A stretch of DNA of 47,538 nucleotides from Syntrophomonadaceae bacterium. Its GTDB lineage: Bacteria > Bacillota > Syntrophomonadia > Syntrophomonadales > Syntrophomonadaceae. The stretch lies in NCBI GenBank assembly GCA_012729715.1, contig JAAYCQ010000220.1:1-47538 (forward strand), given 5' to 3'. Shown here one piece after another: positions 30,296 to 40,572 of this stretch; the first letter of the stretch is position 1; each line of letters begins with the position of its first letter. The notes under the pieces are model-generated. The model did not search any database and was not told the DNA's origin. It saw only the letters and a list, made by a program, of their open reading frames with translations. Made by a program: the position numbers and the translations under genes.

Positions 30296-31609
30296 TTGAT
30301 GAAAAAGAAAAAAAGTTTAGTTTTAATAATTACTGTTCTCGTACTAGCAACGTTATGCTTTACAGGGTGTGGGAACAACGATAAACAAACTGACTCTCCG
30401 GAAGCGGGAGCTAAAAAGTTTTCCGGCACCACCCTAAATGTCCTTCTGCCACCCTGGTATGAGTTTTCTCCTGCCATGCTAGACGATTTTACCAAAGAAA
30501 CGGGAATTAAAGTTGACTTACAAATTATGGACTGGGATCCCTGCCTGGATAAAATTGTCACTTCAAATGCCGCCGGAGTTGCCCCGGCTGATGTCACTGT
30601 AATGAATTGGGATTGGGTCGGAAAATTCGGGGCAGCCGGCTGGTGTGAACCGCTTAATAATCATTTTGATGACGACTTTTTTGAGGATATTACTACCCGC
30701 TCACTATTTAAGTATAAAGATCAGTATATTGCAATTCCCATCTATAATGATTTTCGCGTGACCTATATAAATAAAGACTACTTCAAAAAGGCCGGCATCG
30801 AACGGATGCCAACCACCCCGGATGAACTGATGCAGGACGCCATTACCATCAAAGAAAAAGGTGTATGTGAATACCCTCTACTGGTACCTTTTACAGCTAC
30901 CGGAGCTACCACCACCCCCTGGTACTTGTTAACCAAAGCTTACGGGGGAGAGCTATTAAGCGAGACAAATGAACCACTTTTTGCCTCCAAAGATTCTGCC
31001 GGGTATAAAGCCATGGAGTTTCTCATTAAAGGCCTCAAGGATTACCAGGTAATAGATCCCGCTTCTATAGGTTGGAAGGGAACTGATGTGGTAGATAATT
31101 TTAAAGCGGGTCAGGGGGCTATCGATATCGCTGGTTGGGCCGGAAATGTATCTCTTTACACTAATCCCAAGGAGTCAAAAATTGTAGATTCAGTACAAGT
31201 AATTAAAGTTCCTGGACAGAACGGGAAAAGCCGGACCTATGGTTTGCAGGAAGGACTGAGTGTTCCAGCCAAGTCCAAAAATAAAGAAGCAGCTGTCGAG
31301 TTTATTCGCTGGCTGAACACCCCTGAGAATGTGGAAAAACTATTTATAGATAAGGGAATATTCCCCAACCACCATAGTACCATTGTTAAATTAGCTAATG
31401 AAGGTAAACTCCCAGGCGGGCAGACCATGGTAGAAGTACTTCCCACTATCGAATCACTCTTCCCCCAGGGAGTACCGGAGTGGAATATGGAATTTGAAAC
31501 AGAAACCTTTACTACTATGAACCAGATGGCTAAGGGAGCCATGACACTTGACCAGGGAATGAACCACCTGGCTGATACCGTAAAGAAGTTGAACCAGTCC
31601 AAACCTTAA
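30296..31609 (+). CDS. ABC transporter solute-binding lipoprotein (family 1)
   Basis: Lipobox LCFTGCGN; extracellular family-1 SBP fold features; 437 aa. Confidence 0.92.
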   Translation: MMKKKKSLVLIITVLVLATLCFTGCGNNDKQTDSPEAGAKKFSGTTLNVLLPPWYEFSPAMLDDFTKETGIKVDLQIMDWDPCLDKIVTSNAAGVAPADVTVMNWDWVGKFGAAGWCEPLNNHFDDDFFEDITTRSLFKYKDQYIAIPIYNDFRVTYINKDYFKKAGIERMPTTPDELMQDAITIKEKGVCEYPLLVPFTATGATTTPWYLLTKAYGGELLSETNEPLFASKDSAGYKAMEFLIKGLKDYQVIDPASIGWKGTDVVDNFKAGQGAIDIAGWAGNVSLYTNPKESKIVDSVQVIKVPGQNGKSRTYGLQEGLSVPAKSKNKEAAVEFIRWLNTPENVEKLFIDKGIFPNHHSTIVKLANEGKLPGGQTMVEVLPTIESLFPQGVPEWNMEFETETFTTMNQMAKGAMTLDQGMNHLADTVKKLNQSKP

Positions 31610-31668
31610 GGAGGGAAAGGAAGAGGGTGCAAAGTACTACTTTGCACCCCGTTAACCACAGGTGAACT

Positions 31669-32538
31669 ATGAAAATAAACCGTACCCTGCTCCCGTATAT
31701 ATTAATAGCCCCACTATTCATACTGTTGGTTCTGTTAACCTTCTATCCCCTGCTGCTTACCATCTTCAACAGCCTGCAGTCTCTGAATCTGGGCAGACCA
31801 GATGATATCCGTTTCGTAGGATTAGCCAACTACATCGAGCTGATGACTGATCCCGCAGTTTTAAATGCTATGAGAAATTCAGTTCAATATTTTATACTGT
31901 CGGTAAGCATAGAAATATTAGGCGGTATCGTAATCGCCCTAAGCTTACGAAACAAATTCAGAGGCCGAGCTATTATTCTGGGCATCGTTATCCTTCCCTG
32001 GGCTCTCCCCCCTGTGGTTAATAGTATCGTCTGGAAATGGATTTATGACCCCTCATACGGTTTGCTCAACGATGTTCTAATCAAATTGGGAATGATTGAC
32101 CACTTTCATGTTTGGCTGGGGGATCCCCATTTTTCACTTGTGTGGGTGGCTTTGGTTCATATCTGGAAGATGATGCCACTAATATCCATTATTATGCTGG
32201 CCCAATTACAGACTATTCCTGCTGAGCTTTATGAGGCCGCACGGATAGATGGAGCCAACTCACTACAATCCTTTCGACACATTACTTTACCCCTGCTTAA
32301 ACCAGCTTTAATTATAGCTCTGACCCTGGGAACGGTATCCGCATTCCATCTTTTTGACGAGGTTTACGTCCTTACTGGAACCAGTCTGGATACTCGTTCC
32401 ATCATGGTACAAGACTACCTGATTGCTTTTCGTGAACTAAAGTATAGCATGGGAATGGCCTTGTCATTAATCATTACTATAGTTATATTAGCGCTGACCT
32501 GGTTCTACAACCAGTTGGGAAAGGAGGCCAGGGTGTAA
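31669..32538 (+). CDS. ABC transporter permease (CUT1-type, MalF/UgpA-like)
   Basis: LYEAARIDGANSLQSFRHITLPLLKPAL (EAA loop), 6 TM. Confidence 0.92.
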   Translation: MKINRTLLPYILIAPLFILLVLLTFYPLLLTIFNSLQSLNLGRPDDIRFVGLANYIELMTDPAVLNAMRNSVQYFILSVSIEILGGIVIALSLRNKFRGRAIILGIVILPWALPPVVNSIVWKWIYDPSYGLLNDVLIKLGMIDHFHVWLGDPHFSLVWVALVHIWKMMPLISIIMLAQLQTIPAELYEAARIDGANSLQSFRHITLPLLKPALIIALTLGTVSAFHLFDEVYVLTGTSLDTRSIMVQDYLIAFRELKYSMGMALSLIITIVILALTWFYNQLGKEARV

Positions 32539-33374
32539 TGAGAAAATCAATTCCACTGGTCGCGGTTGTAAGTTTGATTGTACTATGGTCATTATTACCT
32601 ATATATTGGTCCCTGCGTACTAGCCTGCTACCAAAAATCGAGTTAACAACTACTCCTCTTAAATATATTCCTATGCCGCTTTCCTTAGAAAACTACCAAA
32701 ACCTCCTGGGAATCGGAACCCGGGGTAACGATGTCTGGATTCCTCTAAAAAATTCCTTAATAAATAGTATCGTAACCAGTACCGGAACTACCCTTTTGGT
32801 ATTACTGCTTTCTGTATTAGCCGGGTATGCCTTTTCCCGGTTTGCTTTCAAAGGTAAGAATCTCTTATTAGGTACAATTTTGGTCACTATTGCCCTACCT
32901 GCTTACTCCGTCATGATTCCCCTATATAGAATTATTATCAGGTTAGGTTTGCTTGACACTTGGGTGGGAATCACCTTGATTTTTACATCAGCTTTTGCTC
33001 CTCTGGGTGTCTGGTTGATGAAAGTAGCATTTGATACCATCCCCATCGAATTAGAAGAAGCAGCGATGGTAGACGGAGCCTCTCCGGCTAAAACGCTTTT
33101 AACCATACTACCATTGGTCGTACCTGGTATGGTAGCAGTAGCCACTCTAACCTTTCTTAGTGCTTGGAGCCAATTTGTCATTCCTTTGGTTTTCTCTCCT
33201 CAAAATGCTAGTCCCATAACGGTGCTAATCACCCAATTTGTTGGTCGTACGTCTATTGATTATGGACTCATGTCAGCAGCAGGAATCATAGCTATCATCC
33301 CTCCGCTACTCGTGGTAATGTTCCTCTCAAAATACTTGGTAGACGGCCTTATGCGCGGTGCAATTAAAAACTAA
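32538..33374 (+). CDS. ABC transporter permease (CUT1-type, MalG/UgpE-like)
   Basis: ELEEAAMVDGASPAKTLLTILPLVVPG (EAA loop); overlaps previous stop. Confidence 0.92.
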   Translation: MRKSIPLVAVVSLIVLWSLLPIYWSLRTSLLPKIELTTTPLKYIPMPLSLENYQNLLGIGTRGNDVWIPLKNSLINSIVTSTGTTLLVLLLSVLAGYAFSRFAFKGKNLLLGTILVTIALPAYSVMIPLYRIIIRLGLLDTWVGITLIFTSAFAPLGVWLMKVAFDTIPIELEEAAMVDGASPAKTLLTILPLVVPGMVAVATLTFLSAWSQFVIPLVFSPQNASPITVLITQFVGRTSIDYGLMSAAGIIAIIPPLLVVMFLSKYLVDGLMRGAIKN

Positions 33375-33600
33375 GAAATGGTCGAGGCGGGAGAGGGCGG
33401 AATTTATTTCTTCATGTAACCCATCGTCGGAATCCTGGTGTGATGGCTCATCCTCTGCGAACAGGTCTCCCTCTCGTTTTGGCTGGGTACCCTACTGGTT
33501 GCAGCAGAGGAGTGTTTTTGGTGATAAAAGAATCGCCGGGGGCGACCAATTGCTATTTTGGCTTCTTAGAGTATAGGTGTCAAGATAACCCCCCACCGCC

Positions 33601-34392
33601 TTATATTGCTACTGGTACAATGGTCTTTAACTTTTTTCCGCCGTAATCAAACGGGATGATTCTGACATCCACATCAAAATACTCTTTAAGATTCTCTTCG
33701 GTAATTATTTTTTCACTTTTTCCGAAAATAGCTTCCTTATTTTTTCCCAACATCAATGTTTTGTCTGATATATGCAGTGCATGATCAGGATAGTGTGTAT
33801 TTATTATGCAACTGATTCCCTCTTGTTTTGCTACTTTCATTAATATATCAAGAATAATCAATTGGTTTTTGAAATCCAAATGTGATTCAGGTTCATCGAG
33901 TATCAATATTTGGGGTTGGGATGTCAGTGCCCGTGCTATAAGAACAAGCTGTAATTCTCCTCCGCTAATCTCGGAGCAGGCTTTATTTTCAAGATGTGAT
34001 ATCCCCACCATCTCAAGTGAATGGCGGGCAAATTCTATGTCCTTCCTGGAAGGCAGAGAAAATAATCCCAGGCGAGGCGCTCTGCCCATCAAAACCATAT
34101 CCAGAACCGTATACGAAAATACCGATCCATTACCCTGGGGGACATATCCGATGCTCTTCCATATGGTTTTCTGTCCTAGTTCATCTATCGACCATCCATC
34201 AATAAAAGTATTTCCCATTGTCCATTTCAGCAATGATGTCGTACACTTTAGCAATGTAGTCTTGCCTACTCCATTGGGACCCAGTATGGTAAGAATTTCT
34301 CCCTTGTCAATATAGAAATTAACTCTTTGGAAAAGCGTCTTGCCTTTGGGATAATTGTATTCCCCATTTTCAACTTCCAGTTTCACTACCAC
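33601..34392 (-). CDS. FecE/BtuD-type ABC ATPase
   Basis: GPNGVGKTTLLKC, ISGGELQLVLIARAL, LILDEPESHLD. Confidence 0.9.
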   Translation of the reverse strand: MVVKLEVENGEYNYPKGKTLFQRVNFYIDKGEILTILGPNGVGKTTLLKCTTSLLKWTMGNTFIDGWSIDELGQKTIWKSIGYVPQGNGSVFSYTVLDMVLMGRAPRLGLFSLPSRKDIEFARHSLEMVGISHLENKACSEISGGELQLVLIARALTSQPQILILDEPESHLDFKNQLIILDILMKVAKQEGISCIINTHYPDHALHISDKTLMLGKNKEAIFGKSEKIITEENLKEYFDVDVRIIPFDYGGKKLKTIVPVAI

Positions 34393-35441
34393 TTCCCCCC
34401 GGTCTTTCTTAATAGATAAGCGAAAAATGGTGCTCCTATTACAGCTGTAAGAATAGATAGCGGAATCTCAGCACTTGTTGCCGAGCGGGCTATGTTATCA
34501 ATAAATAATAAAAGAAAAGCTCCTATGGAAATACAAGCAGGCAACAACTTGCGGTGATCAGGCCCGACCAGCATTCTTCCAATATGCGGAACCACCAGCC
34601 CTACCCATCCTACTATGCCACATAAAGAAACTGCTGTGGCTGTAATTACTGTAGCCGCAATGATAACCAGCCATCTGAGACATTGTACATCTATCCCCAG
34701 CGAGCGTGCTTCTTCTTCATCCAGAGATAAAATGTTTATTCTCCATCTCAATAGGTATAGAATAAATATTCCCCCCAAAATTAAAGGCATCCCGATTATT
34801 AAATCAGTATAGGTAGCTCCCGCCATACTCCCCATTAACCAATATACGATCGTCGGCAGCTTATCATTAGGGTCAGCCAGATATTTGAGCAGTGAAATCA
34901 AAGCCTGGAAAAATGCTCCTGTAATAACTCCTGATAAAACCAGCATGAAAAGAGGTGTTCCCGTCTTAAGGTGACCGATGCTGTAAGTGATAACAACGGC
35001 CACTATTCCAAAAGAAAAGGCCATCAACTGAATTAGTGCCAACTGCCCGGACGCCATAATGGCGAGGGCGGCACCAAAACCTGCCCCCGCTGACACACCT
35101 AGTATATCCGGACTGACCAAAGGATTACCAAATAGCCCCTGAAAAGCAGCCCCGGCAACTGCCAACCCTGCTCCCACCAGCATCACCAAGATTATTCTGG
35201 GCAACCTTATACTTAGTACCACAGATTCCTGAAGAGCAGACCAATCTGGAGTAATAGGAAGAACATGCGTAAACAGGATTTTTAATACCGTTTCCGGGGA
35301 AACCCAGTATCTTCCAAAACAAATTGATAGAAAGAATAATAATAAAGGTAATAGTACCATTAATATTACGTGAATCTTATTGTTGGTTCTTATGTTTTTT
35401 GTTGCTGTTTTGGTCTTTGTCTTGCTTAACAGATCTTGCAT
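34386..35441 (-). CDS. FecCD/BtuC-type permease
   Basis: VSIRLPRIILVMLVGAGLAVAGAAFQGLFGNPLVSPDILGVSAGAGFGAALAI; CGIVGWVGLVVPHIGRMLVGPDHR. Confidence 0.95.
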   Translation of the reverse strand: MQDLLSKTKTKTATKNIRTNNKIHVILMVLLPLLLFFLSICFGRYWVSPETVLKILFTHVLPITPDWSALQESVVLSIRLPRIILVMLVGAGLAVAGAAFQGLFGNPLVSPDILGVSAGAGFGAALAIMASGQLALIQLMAFSFGIVAVVITYSIGHLKTGTPLFMLVLSGVITGAFFQALISLLKYLADPNDKLPTIVYWLMGSMAGATYTDLIIGMPLILGGIFILYLLRWRINILSLDEEEARSLGIDVQCLRWLVIIAATVITATAVSLCGIVGWVGLVVPHIGRMLVGPDHRKLLPACISIGAFLLLFIDNIARSATSAEIPLSILTAVIGAPFFAYLLRKTGGKW

Positions 35442-35499
35442 TTCTTATCCACACCCTTGACAAGGCCTTGCTGCAAATCTTGTCATAATAAAGCTATCT

Positions 35500-36642
35500 C
35501 TATTGAGCATCTTTGGCACTATCTCTGGTTGGATTCAGAATCATCTGTACTTGCTGGTCGGAGAGATTATAATTATAGAACTTTGTATAATATTGCTTAA
35601 TTTCTTTTTCAATACTATACTCGGAGAACAGCTTAGGCTGGTTCTTCTGTGCCATCCACTTCAGCATGAGCGGCGTATCTCCGCTGGGAGGAAACCATCT
35701 GTAAATACCAAGCGGTATCTTGTAAACCTGCCCTTTTTGCACTGCTGCAACTTTACTCCAGTCCTGACCTTTAATGGTGTTTTTCAAAAGGTCTTCTGCC
35801 AAAGTCGGGGTAAAGTTGGTGATATAGATAATTTCAGGATTCCATTTATATATTTGTTCCATATTTACTTGCCCAAGCATTTTTATATCTTCAGCTACAT
35901 CCTGTGCTCCCGTAGTTCTCAGCCAGTAATTTCCGAAGAAATTGCTGCCTGCTACTTCTATCTTCTTTTCATCCAGTCGGTAGATTATAAGAGCTCTGGG
36001 CTTTTCTTGTTCTGTCAAGTTTGCGGTTTTATTGGTAATTGACTTCTCAACTTCACGACCATAATTTATTATTTCATCTGCTCGAGTCTCCAGCTTCATT
36101 ACTTCGCCTACTAGTTTTACCCATGAATTGAGAATTTCCACCGTATTACCATCCGGTCTTGCCATGGGCTGTACGGCTATGGCAGGTATCCCTGCTGCTT
36201 CCAATAGCTTAAGTTCCTTTTCATTGTTACCACGATAAAATACTACATCGGGCTTGAGCTTCATCAATTCTTCGATATTCAAATCTTCTCCTTTGATAAA
36301 GTCTGATTCAGCCTGCATTATTTCTGGGGCTAATATTTTCAACATGGAATTTTCCGCCGCACTTTTGCATGCAGGATGAACTCCTACCAGTTTAGAACAA
36401 GATCCATTGGCTAAGAAGTATACCGCTGCCAAGGGCAGTATACTGGTAACCACGACTCGCTCAATTTTGGTGGGTATTTTAACCGTTCTCCCGTTCTGAT
36501 CGACGACTGTCTTATATTCTTTCTCCTGTGATACCGCCGGTGTCTTCTTATCACTAACTTGCTTGTTGCACCCTAACACGCCGGTCATAATAAATGCCAG
36601 TACCAGTAAAAGCGCTGTTAACTTCATAAAATGCCTTTTCAT
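35500..36642 (-). CDS. Periplasmic-binding lipoprotein (PF01497-like, siderophore/cobalamin/metal-chelate type)
   Basis: Lipobox GVLGCNK; VVDQNGRTVKIPTKIERVVVT; LKPDVVFYRG. Start set at MKRHFMK with GGGAG RBS. Confidence 0.92.
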   Translation of the reverse strand: MKRHFMKLTALLLVLAFIMTGVLGCNKQVSDKKTPAVSQEKEYKTVVDQNGRTVKIPTKIERVVVTSILPLAAVYFLANGSCSKLVGVHPACKSAAENSMLKILAPEIMQAESDFIKGEDLNIEELMKLKPDVVFYRGNNEKELKLLEAAGIPAIAVQPMARPDGNTVEILNSWVKLVGEVMKLETRADEIINYGREVEKSITNKTANLTEQEKPRALIIYRLDEKKIEVAGSNFFGNYWLRTTGAQDVAEDIKMLGQVNMEQIYKWNPEIIYITNFTPTLAEDLLKNTIKGQDWSKVAAVQKGQVYKIPLGIYRWFPPSGDTPLMLKWMAQKNQPKLFSEYSIEKEIKQYYTKFYNYNLSDQQVQMILNPTRDSAKDAQ

Positions 36643-36644
36643 GG

Positions 36645-37868
36645 CTAAATCTCCCTTCCATGCCAATAATTATATGAGCTTCTTTCATCCATCATTTGTT
36701 CTTCAAAAAATGCTTTGCCTCCCTCCCCGATATAATCGATATCTCTATCCCAGTAAAGACGACTGGAAAGAGCAATATGCGGGAATTCAATATATTTTCC
36801 TCTGTACTCAGGATTAAGTGCAGCCTTATATAGTGGGTCGCCTATAATCATTTCATAATGATTCTCTCCGGTGATAACAGCCAAATCATCTTCCTGTTGT
36901 AGAAAGATGTCTTCTTTCTCTCGCAGAATATTATCCATACTAAGGAAAGATGCTACGTTTACCTGGCTAATACCAAAATCCATACGAAGGCAAGTACGAA
37001 TAGAATTACTCATAACCTGCTCACCTATAATAAGCACCTTATTTATATGGCTTTTATTTTTGTTTGAACTTCGAGTTATGTTGCTTTCCTGCTGAATTCC
37101 ACCCTCATGACGGATGATATCCCTAAAATAGCGACTGGCCTGATCTCCGATAGGAATCCCTGTCACATAAGGAATGTTGTATTTTTCCTGCATGTAACGC
37201 GCAGTTGCCAAACCTGACCAGGATACGATCATATTTAATTTGGCCTTACAAGCAAGTGTTATATCATCTATTTGTGTTCCCACTCCCCAAATTGAAATAT
37301 TGCTATATCCGGCCTTTTTTATCTGATCTATAACTTTCTTGATATTTGCCTGACTTCCCATATCGAGCGGGGTAGCTCCAATAATATTAATCTCAGGAGC
37401 AGCAAGGGATTCAAGCGCAAAGGGGTTTATAAATCTCTGCGCCAGTTCCATAAAAGCAGTTGATTGCCCCACATCATACAGTTTCATTCCATTAGTATCA
37501 AAAGCCAACGTTGGCAGTCCTGTTCTTTTGGAAATTATCCTTGCCAGTGCCCGATAATCCGTACCCATAACCATCGGGGCCGGGCTACCCAGTATGGCAA
37601 TGAATTTGCGCTTCAATGCTACTACAGCATCATTCAGCTTACCCAGCAGTTTCTCCTCATCACCCAGCACCGCTTCATTTTCGCGCAGCCCGGAACTAAA
37701 GACAGCACTTGTACCATCATACCAGCGAGGTTCATCATATCCGGTATAATTGCCGGTACAGCCACCTGCATCATGTATGACAACAATTCCTCCCATTTCA
37801 AACAATACTGCACATACTCCTGAATAATCAGGAGCAAAGGGAGGCAAGTACTTGTATAGTCCGTCCAT
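36645..37868 (-). CDS. Nitrogenase component 1-like protein, NifK-like
   Basis: SGVCAVLFEMGGIVVIHDAGGCTGNYTGYDEP; AILGSPAPMVMGTDY; LNMIVSWSGLATARYMQEKYNIPYV. Confidence 0.85.
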   Translation of the reverse strand: MDGLYKYLPPFAPDYSGVCAVLFEMGGIVVIHDAGGCTGNYTGYDEPRWYDGTSAVFSSGLRENEAVLGDEEKLLGKLNDAVVALKRKFIAILGSPAPMVMGTDYRALARIISKRTGLPTLAFDTNGMKLYDVGQSTAFMELAQRFINPFALESLAAPEINIIGATPLDMGSQANIKKVIDQIKKAGYSNISIWGVGTQIDDITLACKAKLNMIVSWSGLATARYMQEKYNIPYVTGIPIGDQASRYFRDIIRHEGGIQQESNITRSSNKNKSHINKVLIIGEQVMSNSIRTCLRMDFGISQVNVASFLSMDNILREKEDIFLQQEDDLAVITGENHYEMIIGDPLYKAALNPEYRGKYIEFPHIALSSRLYWDRDIDYIGEGGKAFFEEQMMDERSSYNYWHGREI

Positions 37869-37882
37869 TTATATCTACCCCC

Positions 37883-39193
37883 TTATATAACCAAGCCGGA
37901 ATCATATACTTGTTCCCGGTGACTCCTGGGATTATTCACTGCATCAAGCATTTGTCTAAGTAGAGATATTACACCGCGATATCCATAGGGTTGCGAATCC
38001 AGTGTAAGTGGGACGGTCTTTGCACCCGCGCAGAAATATCCGGCTTCCAAGCCGATGGCCAGGTCTACCGTAAGCTTCTCTTCCAGAATATCAACCATCG
38101 TGGGATGTATATTTGTGAATACCCTTATATTCGGCCGGTTAATTTGGAGCCATCTAAGATGCTCCTGGTCAAAATCAAGTAGCTGATCAGCAAAAATATA
38201 AGGCACCGCAAAGCCATACTCACTAAGGGCCCGTGCCAATTCAAAGGGACTGGCGTTTATGCTCTCTCCTACCGCAATGCTTATCTGCCCCAAACGGCGT
38301 TGATAATATCTGATTTCCCCCAGTACTTCCTCCCGAAATCGTTCTGTATCCAGTTTAACTTCCAGAAATTGTTCCAGCCTGCTATAAGCTCCCGTAATAT
38401 TATCCATCCCATATACTACCGGCTCAAAGCAAAAGGGAAGCCCCAGTTTCCTTTCCATATCCTGTGCAGCCAGGCGGCCGGCTGGTTTTAGCAGAATATT
38501 ATGTGTCGAGCATCCCATCGAATATAGCTCTTCCAAACTTGAGCAGGCTGCGATATGTCTGATTTTATTTATCCCAGCTCGGCAGAGTACTTCGTAAAAC
38601 TCGCTGTCCTCCTCAATCGGAGCAAAACACCCAACAATATTTACACCGCTGTCACTGGTAGTCGAATGAGGAATAAAGTCATAAATTGCCTGTTGGACTG
38701 AAAATTCCGGGGCAGTTTTCCTTTCCCTTGTGATAGGATCCATTCGGCACAGCCTGACCGCTATGTCATAATCTTTAGCAATTCTTGTGGAAATCGTATC
38801 GTAGTCCGAGCCTAGCAGATCATCAATACAGGTTGAACATATAATCATTGCTCTGGGTTTGGGTTTTACAGAGTTTAATATTTCCGCTGTAGCCAGAGTG
38901 ATTTTATCCAGATGCTGCCCGGTAACAACATCATTTTCGCTTATTTGTAAAAAGAACAGCCTTTTCTTAAATCCCAAGTGAAAACCCGCTATTGCCCCAT
39001 GACGGCCACATGCTGCAGGCGATACAAAAAGCATTACCGATTCCGGTACCAGTAAAGCAACTCGGATAATGCCCCAACCCCCTGAACCCGGCGAGCAATA
39101 ATGCATATAATTTTGGGGACTCAATTTAGGGCTGCCCTTTAAATCACATTCTCCAACTTCCGTAATAGGCAAAGAAAAAACTTGCCCATTCAT
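37883..39193 (-). CDS. Nitrogenase component 1-like protein, NifD-like
   Basis: [69 protein letters not shown]. Confidence 0.85.
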   Translation of the reverse strand: MNGQVFSLPITEVGECDLKGSPKLSPQNYMHYCSPGSGGWGIIRVALLVPESVMLFVSPAACGRHGAIAGFHLGFKKRLFFLQISENDVVTGQHLDKITLATAEILNSVKPKPRAMIICSTCIDDLLGSDYDTISTRIAKDYDIAVRLCRMDPITRERKTAPEFSVQQAIYDFIPHSTTSDSGVNIVGCFAPIEEDSEFYEVLCRAGINKIRHIAACSSLEELYSMGCSTHNILLKPAGRLAAQDMERKLGLPFCFEPVVYGMDNITGAYSRLEQFLEVKLDTERFREEVLGEIRYYQRRLGQISIAVGESINASPFELARALSEYGFAVPYIFADQLLDFDQEHLRWLQINRPNIRVFTNIHPTMVDILEEKLTVDLAIGLEAGYFCAGAKTVPLTLDSQPYGYRGVISLLRQMLDAVNNPRSHREQVYDSGLVI

Positions 39194-39954
39194 TGCCCGC
39201 CCCCCTCTGCCACCAAGTTCTGTGCAATATCCATAATAATGTGTGAGATCGGCAGTTCGGGGTTCCCTTCAATTACCGTTTGGTTTTGTTCTTCGAATAT
39301 TGCAATATTATTGTCGCGCGGAATGTCGCCTATGATTTTGATTCCGAGTTCTTCGGCAAATGTACCGACTATTTTGCCTTCATCCGGCATATTACGCCTA
39401 TTTAAAATTAAGCCTCGCAAGCTAGCATAATTACGGTCAGCAAAGTTATCAATAGCTGTCTTGATATTACGTGCTGCAAAAAGCGCCATTTTCTCACCCG
39501 AGGTTACTATTATCACTTCGTCCGCGTAACCTTCCCTAATAGGCATAGCAAAGCCTCCGCAAACCACGTCGCCAAGTACATCATAAAAAACAATATCGGG
39601 TTGATATACTTCAAAGGCATGCAGTTCTTCCAGAATGTTAAAAGTAGCTATGATGCCCCGACCTGCACATCCGATTCCCGGAGTAGGACCACCCGCTTCT
39701 ATACACAGGATTCCATTAAATCCTTCTACTACGATATCTTGCAATGATGGATAATAGCCTTTTTCCTTAAGATAATTCATAACCGGCATTACTGCCTCAC
39801 CCCGCGTAAGCTTGAGTGTCGAATCAGCCTTGGGATCACAGCCAATTTGCATAACCTTGAACCCAAGCATAGAGATGGCTGCCGCAAGTGAACTGGTAAT
39901 AGTAGACTTTCCTATACCGCCTTTGCCATAAACTGCAATTTTTTTCATTAGCAA
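39190..39954 (-). CDS. NifH-like ATP-dependent Fe-S reductase
   Basis: [73 protein letters not shown]-loop plus both cluster-ligating Cys. Confidence 0.95.
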   Translation of the reverse strand: MLMKKIAVYGKGGIGKSTITSSLAAAISMLGFKVMQIGCDPKADSTLKLTRGEAVMPVMNYLKEKGYYPSLQDIVVEGFNGILCIEAGGPTPGIGCAGRGIIATFNILEELHAFEVYQPDIVFYDVLGDVVCGGFAMPIREGYADEVIIVTSGEKMALFAARNIKTAIDNFADRNYASLRGLILNRRNMPDEGKIVGTFAEELGIKIIGDIPRDNNIAIFEEQNQTVIEGNPELPISHIIMDIAQNLVAEGGGQ

Positions 39955-40572
39955 CTCCTTCTATATTTAGAATTTAATCATTTTGTTCAAAACTCATATA
40001 CTGACTATAAATTCATTTATTAAACATTCCATGTGCCTTTGCAAATTCCTCCTATGTATTCTATATATTATCAAAGGTTATAGTCAATCGCCCCCCCAAG
40101 TTCGACCAATACAGCATTATAATACTATTGCATTTATAATATAGCCAGCTATGTTTACATGCAGCTAATTCATAATACATGGAACAATTGCCGACTGAAT
40201 TTTAACAAAGTCAGGAATAGCCCCGCCTATTCTCTACTATATTCTAGATATTTTTACATTTTGTAACACCTATATATTTATATTGACATTTATCGCTTAA
40301 TACTGCTATTATTCAAATAAGTAGCCTGAATATTCTGTTGATTGTATCTCCGTTAATTTTACCTTTTCTGTAATACTCCCTTCCTATAGATAAACTGGAT
40401 TTCGGCTTGGATGCAGTAACATGTTTTCCCCTTGGTATTGTTTTTAATTTATAGCGGCTTTGTCAGGTAAAGTGTCTTTACCTTTAAGGCAAATTTATCC
40501 TCGGGGGGGTGATGGAGAGTATCTTTGATTTCTAAATCAGGTTTTAAATGTTAAGAGAGGGAGGAGTAATAA

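Noticed and set aside
33806-34315. 169-aa plus-strand ORF opposite the FecE-type ATPase.
   Set aside because: Overlaps a confidently identified ABC ATPase; no domain signature.
33954-39954. Operon considered as a true nitrogen-fixation nif cluster.
   Set aside because: No nifB/nifE/nifN, and the predicted FeMo-co ligand positions are not Cys/His in the by-eye alignment.
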